47,878 nt of DNA from Patescibacteria group bacterium (GTDB lineage Bacteria; Patescibacteriota; Patescibacteriia; Patescibacteriales; JAQTRU01): positions 1-47,878 of the forward strand of contig JAQUPG010000012.1 of the NCBI GenBank assembly GCA_028716725.1. Reading direction: 5' to 3'. This document shows positions 1 through 6,370 of the stretch, in pieces. The number at the start of each line of letters is the position of its first letter. The first letter of the stretch is position 1. The position numbers and the translations under genes were made by a program. The notes under the pieces were generated by a model. It searched no databases, was not told the origin of the DNA, and saw only the letters and a list, made by a program, of their open reading frames with translations.

Positions 1-1307
1 AGTATAGTTATCATACGACGGAAAAATATACGAGAGCAGGCTCTAAAATAGAATCTTTTTTGCCGAATGTTGAGAATAGCGGATATATAAATCGGGATAA
101 AGAAATGCGCATTATTGCTGATCATATTCGGGCCGCTACTTTTATTATTGGCGATGACAAAGGCGTGACGCCTTCCAATACTGACCAGGGCTATATTGTC
201 CGTCGCTTATTAAGGCGGGCCATTAGGTATGGCAAGCAATTAGGCATAAAAGAAGACTTATGGACGAAAGAAATTGCAAAAATCGTTATTCATGATTATT
301 CTGAATCTTATCCGGAACTACGCCGGAATGCGAATTTTATTATTGAGCAGGTTAAGGAAGAGGAAGAAAAATTTTCAAAAGCACTTGAGAGGGGAGAAAA
401 AAAGTTTGCAGAAATAGAAAGCTATATAAAAAATATTAAATTAATTGCAAAAAATCCTTTTGATAAAAATTTATCTCTTATTGAATTTAGAGGAATAATT
501 GAAAATTATTTAATTGTAGAGCCATTTGAAAAGTTATTAAATTATTATGATAAAAATTTAAAAAATAAAATTAGTCCTTTGTTACCCTTAGAAGACAAGA
601 ATTTTGATATTAAAGAAAAAGGAACTAATGAATTCATAAAAAAAGAAGCAGAGAATATATTAAATAATATTATTATTAACGGAAAAACCGTTTTTGATTT
701 ATATCAGACTCATGGTTTTCCAATAGAATTAACGAAAGAAATGGCGCAAGAAAGGGGATATAAGATTGATGAAAAAGGGTTTGAAAAAGAATTAAAAAAA
801 CATCAGGAACTTTCCCGCACCGCTTCAGCCGGGAAATTTAAAGGCGGATTGGCTGACGCGAGTGAAGAAACGAAAAAGCTACATACCGCCGCCCATCTTT
901 TGTTGGCGGCTTTGCGAAAAGTTTTGGGCGGGCATGTTGTCCAGAAAGGAAGTAATATTACGGCCGAACGTTTGCGCTTTGATTTTTCCCATAAAGAAAA
1001 AATGACGCCGGAGCAGATTAAGGAAACGGAAAAATTAGTTAACGAAGCGATAAAGGCGGACTTGCCGGTTTGCTGCGAGGAAATGCCTTTGCCTGAGGCC
1101 AAGAAAAAAGGCGCGATGGGAGTTTTTGAATCCAAGTATGGGGAGAAAGTGAAAGTTTATAAAGTAGGAGAAGATGATAAGCAATTTTCTTATGAAATTT
1201 GCGGCGGGCCGCACGTTAACCATACGGGCGAGTTGGGGCGCTTTAAAATATTAAAAGAAGAAAGCTCTTCGGCCGGAGTGAGAAGGATAAAAGCGTTGCT
1301 GGAATAA
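1..1307 (+). CDS. alaS: Alanyl-tRNA synthetase, 3' part (5' end outside window)
   Basis: Charges tRNA-Ala with alanine. The frame is open from the first base of the window, so the N-terminal catalytic core lies upstream. Visible: the tRNA-recognition region (RIIADHIRAATF, then NTDQGYIVRRLLRRAIRYG) and the editing domain with the HTAAH pair and CGGPH, the Zn-binding/editing residues. The protein stops right after the editing domain (SSAGVRRIKALLE), so the C-terminal C-Ala/DHHA1 domain of typical bacterial enzymes is absent. Between LERGEKKFAEI and NGKTVFDLYQTHGFP there is an extra stretch of about 80-85 residues (nt about 414-680) that is visibly more A+T-rich than its flanks. It is followed by the infA promoter. 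The family call is very secure. Confidence 0.95.
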   Translation, partial: YSYHTTEKYTRAGSKIESFLPNVENSGYINRDKEMRIIADHIRAATFIIGDDKGVTPSNTDQGYIVRRLLRRAIRYGKQLGIKEDLWTKEIAKIVIHDYSESYPELRRNANFIIEQVKEEEEKFSKALERGEKKFAEIESYIKNIKLIAKNPFDKNLSLIEFRGIIENYLIVEPFEKLLNYYDKNLKNKISPLLPLEDKNFDIKEKGTNEFIKKEAENILNNIIINGKTVFDLYQTHGFPIELTKEMAQERGYKIDEKGFEKELKKHQELSRTASAGKFKGGLADASEETKKLHTAAHLLLAALRKVLGGHVVQKGSNITAERLRFDFSHKEKMTPEQIKETEKLVNEAIKADLPVCCEEMPLPEAKKKGAMGVFESKYGEKVKVYKVGEDDKQFSYEICGGPHVNHTGELGRFKILKEESSSAGVRRIKALLE

Positions 1308-1312
1308 CACTC

Positions 1313-1341
1313 TTGACAAAAAATAAACTTGCCTATATAAT
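1313..1341 (+). promoter_or_regulatory. Sigma70-type promoter of the infA-rpsI cluster
   Basis: TTGACA at 1313-1318 and TATAAT at 1336-1341 with a 17-nt spacer: a perfect consensus. Transcription would begin near 1348, about 97 nt upstream of infA, leaving a structured leader. Confidence 0.9.
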
Positions 1342-1390
1342 TAGCTTACGATATTAATAATGAAAAATATAAGCAAATAAGCTAAAATAT

Positions 1391-1438
1391 TTACCAAGAA
1401 TTTTGGTAAAGTTTTTTATTCCTTTGCCAAAATTTTTT
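1391..1438 (+). terminator. Two overlapping terminator-like hairpins in the infA leader
   Basis: Hairpin A pairs TTACCAA (1391-1397) with TTGGTAA (1403-1409) and is followed by six T (1412-1417). Hairpin B pairs TTTTGGTAAAG (1401-1411) with CTTTGCCAAAA (1422-1432), 11 pairs with one G-U, and is followed by six T (1433-1438). Both use the segment 1403-1409, so they exclude each other. Both lie between the promoter and the infA start at 1445, which suggests transcription attenuation of the operon. That regulatory role is inference. Confidence 0.7.
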
Positions 1439-1444
1439 GTGTTA

Positions 1445-1711
1445 ATGGCTGAAAATAATCTTCAAAATCAAAACGAGGCTGAGGGCAAAAAAACGCTTAA
1501 TTCAAAGGATTTTATAGAATTACAGGGCGAGGTTCTTGAGTTAATGCCGGATACGACCTTTAAGGTTCTTTTGGAGAATGGGCACGAGATTTTCGCCTAT
1601 TTGGCCGGCCGGATGAGAATGAATAAAATCCGCCTTCTCCCGGGGGACAGAGTAAGGGTCCAGATCAGCCCTTATGATTTAACCAAGGGCCGGGTTGTTT
1701 ATAGATTGTAA
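1445..1711 (+). CDS. infA: Translation initiation factor IF-1
   Basis: Binds the ribosomal A site of the 30S subunit during initiation. The 88-residue product has the OB-fold core ([23 protein letters not shown], then [21 protein letters not shown]) plus a polar N-terminal extension of about 17 residues. ATG 1445 is preferred to a TTG at 1403, because that TTG lies inside the terminator hairpins and would add a hydrophobic leader unknown in IF-1. First gene of the alpha-operon-like cluster; in many bacteria infA instead follows map, which here is about 43 kb away. Confidence 0.95.
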   Translation: MAENNLQNQNEAEGKKTLNSKDFIELQGEVLELMPDTTFKVLLENGHEIFAYLAGRMRMNKIRLLPGDRVRVQISPYDLTKGRVVYRL

Positions 1712-1817
1712 AAATTCAAATCTACGAAGGCATTCAAATGCTTCAAATATTTTTTAAAAAACAAGAGATGGTATAGTTATTTGAGGCATTTGAATGTTGT
1801 TATATTAATTCGAATTA
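1712..1817. repeat. Palindromic intergenic element, copy 1
   Basis: Spacer between infA and rpmJ. A 19-nt arm at 1731-1749 pairs with 1778-1796 (one mismatch). The whole spacer, including ATTCAAATCTACGAA at the left and GTTATATTAATT at the right, recurs before rpsC at 36639-36747. The loops differ between copies. Confidence 0.75.
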
Positions 1818-1822
1818 TTTTT

Positions 1823-1936
1823 ATGAAAGTCAGAGCGAGCGCAAAAAAAATCTGCAAAGACTGCAAAGTCGTCCGGCGCAAGGGCCGGGTGCGGGTCATA
1901 TGCAAAAATCCGAAACATAAACAAAGACAAGGATAG
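1823..1936 (+). CDS. rpmJ: 50S ribosomal protein L36
   Basis: A 37-residue protein found by direct reading. It starts [20 protein letters not shown] and has the zinc-ribbon ligands C11, C14, C27 and H32, so it is the zinc-binding form. It sits between infA and rpsM as in most bacteria. The coding strand follows the palindromic element with only a few bases between them, and there is no clear Shine-Dalgarno site. Confidence 0.95.
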   Translation: MKVRASAKKICKDCKVVRRKGRVRVICKNPKHKQRQG

Positions 1937-1985
1937 AGTGATGACAAGTTGACAATTAACATTTAACATTTAATTTTTTTAAGGT

Positions 1986-2378
1986 ATGGCGGTAAGAATA
2001 GCCGGAGTAACAATTCCGAACGAAAAAAGGGTGGAGATTTCTTTAACCTATATTTTTGGCGTTGGCTTAGCCGCTTCCAATAAAATTTTAAAAATGACCG
2101 GCATAAGCCCGGACAAAAGAGTAAAGGATTTGACGGAAGAGGAAATAAATAAATTAAGAACCTTGATAGAAAAACAGCATCGGGTAGAAGGGGATTTAAA
2201 AAGAGAAATAGCCGGCAATATCAAACGCTTAAAAGAAATTAGCAGCTATCGGGGGATAAGGCACACTAAGGGCCTGCCGGTAAGGGGGCAAAGAACCAAG
2301 ACTAATAACCGGACCGTTCGGGGCAATGTAAAGAAAACCGCCGGTTCTGGCCGAAAAATGGCGGCGCAAAAAACATAA
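1986..2378 (+). CDS. rpsM: 30S ribosomal protein S13
   Basis: 130 residues, close to the usual length. It shows the S13 start [20 protein letters not shown], the helix-two-turn-helix region and the C-terminal signature [21 protein letters not shown], which contacts 16S rRNA and P-site tRNA. AAGG lies just before ATG 1986, one of the few recognisable ribosome-binding sites here. The spacer before it holds repeated words of the type AATTAACATTTAACATTTAA. Followed 18 nt later by rpsK. Confidence 0.97.
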   Translation: MAVRIAGVTIPNEKRVEISLTYIFGVGLAASNKILKMTGISPDKRVKDLTEEEINKLRTLIEKQHRVEGDLKREIAGNIKRLKEISSYRGIRHTKGLPVRGQRTKTNNRTVRGNVKKTAGSGRKMAAQKT

Positions 2379-2396
2379 CGCATAACGACTATCATT

Positions 2397-3002
2397 ATGA
2401 GTGAAGATACTAAGAAAGAAAAAAAAGAAGAAAAGAAAGCAGTTGAGAAGGCTGCCGATATTAAGGTTGGGGAAAAAGAGGATAAAAATTTTAAAATGGA
2501 AAGAGAATCACCGCCAGAGCGGGACGAGGAAAAGAATCTGTTGGGCGGCGGCGAGACTGACGAATTGCCGGAAGATGTAAAGAAAAAATTAGCGGAGAAA
2601 AAAGAAGAAAAAGCCAAAAAGAAATTTAAGAGAAAGAAAAAAGCGCCGAAAACCGTAAAATCCGGCCGGGCTTATGTTAAAGCCACTTATAACAATACGA
2701 TTGTAACCTTAACTGATTTAACCGGGAACGTTCTTTCCTGGGCCAGCGCCGGTATGGCCGGCTTTAAGGGGGCGAAAAAATCAACCCCTTACGCCGCCCA
2801 GATTATAACTAAAATCGCGGTCAGCGCCGCCAGGGAAGATTTCGGGCTGGAAGAAGTCATGGTTTTTGTAAAAGGCGTGGGCACGGGCCGGGAATCCGCG
2901 GTCAGAGCTTTAAATGCCAATGGTTTAAATATTACAGCGATAAAAGACATAACGCCGGTTCCGCATAACGGGTGCCGTCCGAAAAAGCCAAGGAGAGTGT
3001 AA
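2397..3002 (+). CDS. rpsK: 30S ribosomal protein S11 with long charged N-terminal extension
   Basis: The S11 body starts near residue 84 ([19 protein letters not shown]) and runs to the typical end [18 protein letters not shown]11 shapes the platform of the small subunit near the mRNA exit. The first 83 residues are a Lys/Glu-rich, low-complexity extension not found in ordinary S11 (about 129 residues). The extension is in frame with an ATG directly after rpsM, and no internal ATG lies near the body start, so it seems to be translated. Confidence 0.95.
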   Translation: MSEDTKKEKKEEKKAVEKAADIKVGEKEDKNFKMERESPPERDEEKNLLGGGETDELPEDVKKKLAEKKEEKAKKKFKRKKKAPKTVKSGRAYVKATYNNTIVTLTDLTGNVLSWASAGMAGFKGAKKSTPYAAQIITKIAVSAAREDFGLEEVMVFVKGVGTGRESAVRALNANGLNITAIKDITPVPHNGCRPKKPRRV

Positions 3003-3072
3003 AATAACAATTGACTTTTGACAGTTAACAATTAACAAATAATTTGATAGAAAATTATAAATTGAATCAAAT

Positions 3073-3711
3073 ATGGGGAGAAATTTAGACGCAAAATGCA
3101 AACAATGCCGAAGATTGGCGGAGAAATTGTTTTTAAAAGGTGAACGTTGCTATTCGCCTAAATGCGCTATGGTGAAAAGAAATTATCCGCCCGGCTTTCA
3201 CGGGCAGAAAGGCCAAAAAAGAAGGCAGAGCGATTATGGGATGCAGCTGGCCGAAAAGCAAAAAGCTAAAAAGCAGTATAATTTATTGGAAAAGCAATTT
3301 AAATTAACTTTCTTAAGGGCGAAAAGAAAACCGGGCGATGCCAGCGAAAATTTGTTAAAGACATTGGAATTGAGGCTAGATAATGCGATTTACCGGCTAG
3401 GTTTTGCCAGTTCCCGAACCCAAGCGAGGCAGCTGGCCAGCCATGGCCATATTGAGGTTAACGGCCGGAAAGTAAATATACCCTCCTTTGAAGTTAAAGA
3501 GGGGGATATTATAAAGATCAGGGAAAGAAGCAAAAAATATAAATTTTTTAAGGAATTGCCGGAAAGATTGGTCCGCCAGAAAGATAATGTCCCGAGCTGG
3601 CTTAATTTAGATATAAAAGAGCTTGCCGGGAAAATTTTACACGAGCCAAGAACCAGCGACATCAAAGCGAATGTAAACGCCCAAATAATTGTTGAATATT
3701 ATTCAAAATAA
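3073..3711 (+). CDS. rpsD: 30S ribosomal protein S4
   Basis: 212 residues, full length. It nucleates 30S assembly. The N-terminal zinc site is C9, C12, C26 and C31 (KCKQC, then CYSPKC), so this is the zinc form. The S4 RNA-binding domain lies around residues 103-165 (LELRLDNAIYRLGFASSRTQARQLASHGHI, broken here only for description). In many bacteria S4 is the translational repressor of this operon, which is not testable from sequence alone. The start follows a spacer rich in TTAACAATTAAC words. Confidence 0.97.
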   Translation: MGRNLDAKCKQCRRLAEKLFLKGERCYSPKCAMVKRNYPPGFHGQKGQKRRQSDYGMQLAEKQKAKKQYNLLEKQFKLTFLRAKRKPGDASENLLKTLELRLDNAIYRLGFASSRTQARQLASHGHIEVNGRKVNIPSFEVKEGDIIKIRERSKKYKFFKELPERLVRQKDNVPSWLNLDIKELAGKILHEPRTSDIKANVNAQIIVEYYSK

Positions 3712-3764
3712 TTTAAAAATTAATTTTTCTGCCTGGTTAATACAGGCAAGAGATAATTAATAGT

Positions 3765-4568
3765 ATGCAAAACATTGCCTTGCCCCAAAAAATAGATTTC
3801 AAAGACGGAGAAAAGCCTAATCAGGGTTTAGTTATTATAGAACCCTGCTACCCCGGCTACGGCATGACTTTGGGCAATTGCTTAAGGCGGGTTTTGCTTT
3901 CTTCGCTGCCGGGTGCGGCGATTACGGGGGTGAAGATTAAGGGCGCGGATCATGAATTTATGGCTCTGCCGCATATCAAGGAAGATGTTTTGCAGATTAT
4001 TTTAAATTTAAAAAAATTAAGGGTGAAAGTGTTTTCCGAGGAAGAGGTAAAGCTGGAACTGGACGTCCATGGGAAAAAGGAGGTAAAGGCGGGCGATATT
4101 GCCAAGAACGCGCAGGTAGAAATAAAAAATCCTGATTTGGTTTTAGCCCATATTACCGACATGGCCGGCAGCTTAAATATGGAAATTTATGTAAGCCAGG
4201 GGCGGGGGTATAGGCCGGTGGAAAACATAGAGAACGAAAATAAGGAGATTGGTTATATGGAAATGGATTCTGTTTTTTCTCCGGTTTTTTCCGCCAGCGT
4301 AAAGGTGGAAAATACCCGTGTTGGAAAAATGACTAACTGGGATAAGCTGATATTGGATATTATCACCGACGGCACTATTACGCCGCAGGAAGCTTTTGAG
4401 CAGGCCGTGGCCATATTAATAGAGCAATTTAACTCTCTTACCGAGAAAGAAAAGGAAGCGGTCATTAAAGAAGAAAAATTAATTCCGGAGGAAGAAAAAA
4501 GGGGAGAAGACAAGGATGTAACGTCGGAAGAACCAAAAAAGAAGAGAGGAAGACCAAAAAAGATTTAA
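3765..4568 (+). CDS. rpoA: RNA polymerase alpha subunit without alpha-CTD, ending in an AT-hook
   Basis: Alpha dimerises and seeds assembly of RNA polymerase. Residues 1-230 form the alpha-NTD: RxxxLSSLPGAAITGVKIKG, and the later QEAFEQAVAILIEQFNSL helix. E. coli alpha has 329 residues with a helix-hairpin-helix CTD that binds A+T-rich UP elements. Here the protein is only 267 residues and that domain is gone. It is replaced by a charged linker and a terminal KKKRGRPKKI, whose RGRP at residues 261-264 is the core of an AT-hook, a minor-groove A+T binder. The stop codon is clean, followed by a spacer and rplQ, and no separate CTD gene is seen nearby. Confidence 0.95.
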   Translation: MQNIALPQKIDFKDGEKPNQGLVIIEPCYPGYGMTLGNCLRRVLLSSLPGAAITGVKIKGADHEFMALPHIKEDVLQIILNLKKLRVKVFSEEEVKLELDVHGKKEVKAGDIAKNAQVEIKNPDLVLAHITDMAGSLNMEIYVSQGRGYRPVENIENENKEIGYMEMDSVFSPVFSASVKVENTRVGKMTNWDKLILDIITDGTITPQEAFEQAVAILIEQFNSLTEKEKEAVIKEEKLIPEEEKRGEDKDVTSEEPKKKRGRPKKI

Positions 4569-4578
4569 GATTTTACTT

Positions 4579-4596
4579 GCCTGCCGGCAGGCAGGG
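4579..4596. repeat. G+C-rich palindrome
   Basis: GCCTGCCGGCAGGC, a perfect 14-nt palindrome in the rpoA-rplQ spacer. A related hairpin, CCTGCCT/AGGCAGG, lies inside the adhesin gene at 6642-6662, which suggests a small dispersed repeat family. Confidence 0.6.
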
Positions 4597-4605
4597 ATTT
4601 AACGT

Positions 4606-4956
4606 ATGCGACACAGGAAAAAAGGAAAAATTTTAGACAGAAAAAAGGGACCGAGGGAAGCGATGCTTAAAAACTTAGCTTCCAGCGTTTTAATATACGA
4701 GAAGGTAAAAACCACGCAAGCCAAGGCTAAAGCCGTAAAGCCTTTGGTTGAAAAATTGATTTCTGCGGCCAAAATCGGCGATTTAACCGCCAGAAGAAAA
4801 TTAATTGAGGCTTTGCCGCAGCCGATGGCGATTAAAAAAGCTATGGAAGTCTTGGGCGCCAAATATAAAGACAGAAAGGGCGGTTATACGCGGATTGTAA
4901 AAATAGGCAAAAGGCAGGGAGACGGAGCCGATATTGTGCAGATAGAATTAGTTTAA
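4606..4956 (+). CDS. rplQ: 50S ribosomal protein L17
   Basis: 116 residues, matching the bacterial core. Signature MRHRKKGKILDRKKGPREAM followed by the SVLIYEKVKTTQAKAKAVKPLVEKLI helix region (split across the domain) and YTRIVKIGKRQGDGA near the end. L17 lies near the polypeptide exit tunnel. Usual position after rpoA. The spacer to rplM holds AAAAGTTTATAAAGTTTA word repeats. Confidence 0.97.
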   Translation: MRHRKKGKILDRKKGPREAMLKNLASSVLIYEKVKTTQAKAKAVKPLVEKLISAAKIGDLTARRKLIEALPQPMAIKKAMEVLGAKYKDRKGGYTRIVKIGKRQGDGADIVQIELV

Positions 4957-4978
4957 AAGTAAAAAGTTTATAAAGTTT

Positions 4979-5344
4979 ATGACTAAAACTGAAAGAGAAT
5001 TGCATAAAATTGACGCTACTGGCAAAGCGGTCGGGCGGCTGGCCAGCCAGATTGCGGTAATACTGCGGGGGAAAAATAAGCCGGGTTGGGAGCCGCGGCT
5101 GGACAACGGGGATATGGTTGAAGTGGCCAATATTGATAAATTAAAGTTTACCGGTAAAAAATTGGACCAAAAGAATTATTTCAGATACTCCGGCTATCCG
5201 GGAGGCTTAAAGACGGAAAGCATGAAAAAATTAAAAGAATCGCGGCCGGACGGAGCGGCGGAAATTTTAAGGAGAGCAGTCCGAGAAATGCTGCCGCCGG
5301 TTAAATTCCGCGGGGACATGCTTAAGAGATTGATTATTAGATAG
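4979..5344 (+). CDS. rplM: 50S ribosomal protein L13
   Basis: 121 residues, shorter than E. coli L13 (142). Diagnostic parts: KIDATGKAVGRLASQIAVIL, then FRYSGYPGGLKTESM and RRAVREMLPP. L13 is an early-assembly protein of the large subunit. It pairs with rpsI, 17 nt downstream, as in almost all bacteria. The lost residues are at the C-terminus. Confidence 0.96.
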   Translation: MTKTERELHKIDATGKAVGRLASQIAVILRGKNKPGWEPRLDNGDMVEVANIDKLKFTGKKLDQKNYFRYSGYPGGLKTESMKKLKESRPDGAAEILRRAVREMLPPVKFRGDMLKRLIIR

Positions 5345-5361
5345 TTAAAAAGCTAGATACT

Positions 5362-5796
5362 ATGGTAGAGAAAAAAATAACTAAAGAAGACGAGCCGATA
5401 AAGTTCAAGGGTAAATATATAAAAGCAATCGGCCGGAGAAAAACTTCTTCCGCCCAGGCAAGGTTGTATAGAGACGGCCGCGGGCTTATTGTAGTTAACG
5501 GTTTAAAAATAAATCAATATTTCAGCGAAGGCGAAGCCGCGGTTATCCTCCAGCCGCTTAAATTAGTCGGCCGGATAAAAGATTTTGATTTTTCCGTCTT
5601 GGTCAGAGGCGGCGGAAAGAGCGCGCAAGCCGAAGCGGTAAGGCACGCTGTCACCAGGTCTTTAATCGCTTTTGATAAAGAGATGAAGCCGGCTTTAAAA
5701 GTTAAAGGATTCTTAACCAGAGACGCCCGCAAGACAGAGAGAAAGAAACCGGGGTTGAAAAAGGCCAGACGAGCTCCGCAATGGAGCAAACGTTAG
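5362..5796 (+). CDS. rpsI: 30S ribosomal protein S9
   Basis: 144 residues with a short N-terminal extension. KAIGRRKTSSAQARLY and LVRGGGKSAQAEAVRHAV are diagnostic, and the C-terminus ends SKR, the tail that touches P-site tRNA. The same reading frame continues after the TAG (5794-5796) for 42 sense codons to a TAA at 5923-5925 and ends again in DPQWSKR. The S9 tail is therefore present twice in frame. The TAG sits in the loop of a hairpin formed by CCGCAATG and CATTGCGG. The first stop is taken as the gene end. Confidence 0.95.
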   Translation: MVEKKITKEDEPIKFKGKYIKAIGRRKTSSAQARLYRDGRGLIVVNGLKINQYFSEGEAAVILQPLKLVGRIKDFDFSVLVRGGGKSAQAEAVRHAVTRSLIAFDKEMKPALKVKGFLTRDARKTERKKPGLKKARRAPQWSKR

Positions 5797-5925
5797 TTTG
5801 CGACATTGCGGCCGAAGGGTTATAGGGAAAAGGATTTTCCCTATCCGTTTTCGAGGGAAGGAAGATTAAGGAAACCGGGAGGTTTCCTTAAGGAGCGAAG
5901 CGACCCGCAGTGGTCAAAACGATAA
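5797..5925 (+). other. In-frame duplicate S9 tail carried by a hairpin array
   Basis: 42 codons in the rpsI frame without a stop, ending ERSDPQWSKR then TAA; compare ARRAPQWSKR at the true gene end. Two further hairpins lie inside: ATAGGGAAAA/TTTTCCCTAT (about 5820-5842) and AAGGAAACC/GGTTTCCTT (about 5868-5890). The sequence CCGCARTGG repeated at both ends looks like a duplication around an inserted palindromic element. Readthrough is possible but there is no positive evidence for it. Confidence 0.6.
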
Positions 5926-5953
5926 ACTTAAAAATAAAATAATATAAAAAAAG

Positions 5954-5978
5954 CAAGGAAATTTTTCCTTGTTTTTTT
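5954..5978 (+). terminator. Intrinsic terminator after rpsI
   Basis: CAAGGAA/TTCCTTG hairpin (5954-5971) followed by seven T. It closes the infA-rpsI transcription unit. Confidence 0.85.
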
Positions 5979-6370
5979 GCGTTCTAAATTTTTTCAAGAT
6001 GATAAAAGGATAACGGAAGTTTTTTATTGATTGTGGATAACTTTTAACCCGCACTTTCTAAGAATCGCATACTAGAAAGAAAAGGCATTATGGATTGATA
6101 TTTTTAATTCAAATATGGGCCCGAGAACAGAAAATTGTATAATTTATTTTTATCTAAAGTAAGCTAATTTTTTTAGAAAAAACTTGATTTTTGCGCTTTT
6201 ATTAAAGGCAAATAACCGCCAGGCAAATAATCTTTTGAAAAAATTCCTGGTTTATGTTTTAAAATGTTGATAATTTGTGGTATAATTGTTAATAAGAATA
6301 TATGATAATAGACTGATAAGATAAAACTTAAGATTAGTTGCCTGTTTTCAGGTAGACAAAAGCAATCCCC
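5979..6370. other. Gene-free region upstream of the giant adhesin
   Basis: No ORF with coding character was seen on either strand. The region is A+T-rich and contains two TATAAT boxes (6138-6143 and 6281-6286). A small CCTG-TTTT-CAGG palindrome lies about 30 nt before the adhesin start and is a possible operator. No recognisable RNA gene was found. Confidence 0.5.
6278..6286 (+). promoter_or_regulatory. Extended -10 promoter of the adhesin gene
   Basis: TGGTATAAT: a TGn motif directly before a consensus TATAAT at 6281-6286. No good -35 lies at 17 nt, as expected for extended -10 promoters. The predicted leader is about 78 nt. Confidence 0.65.
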
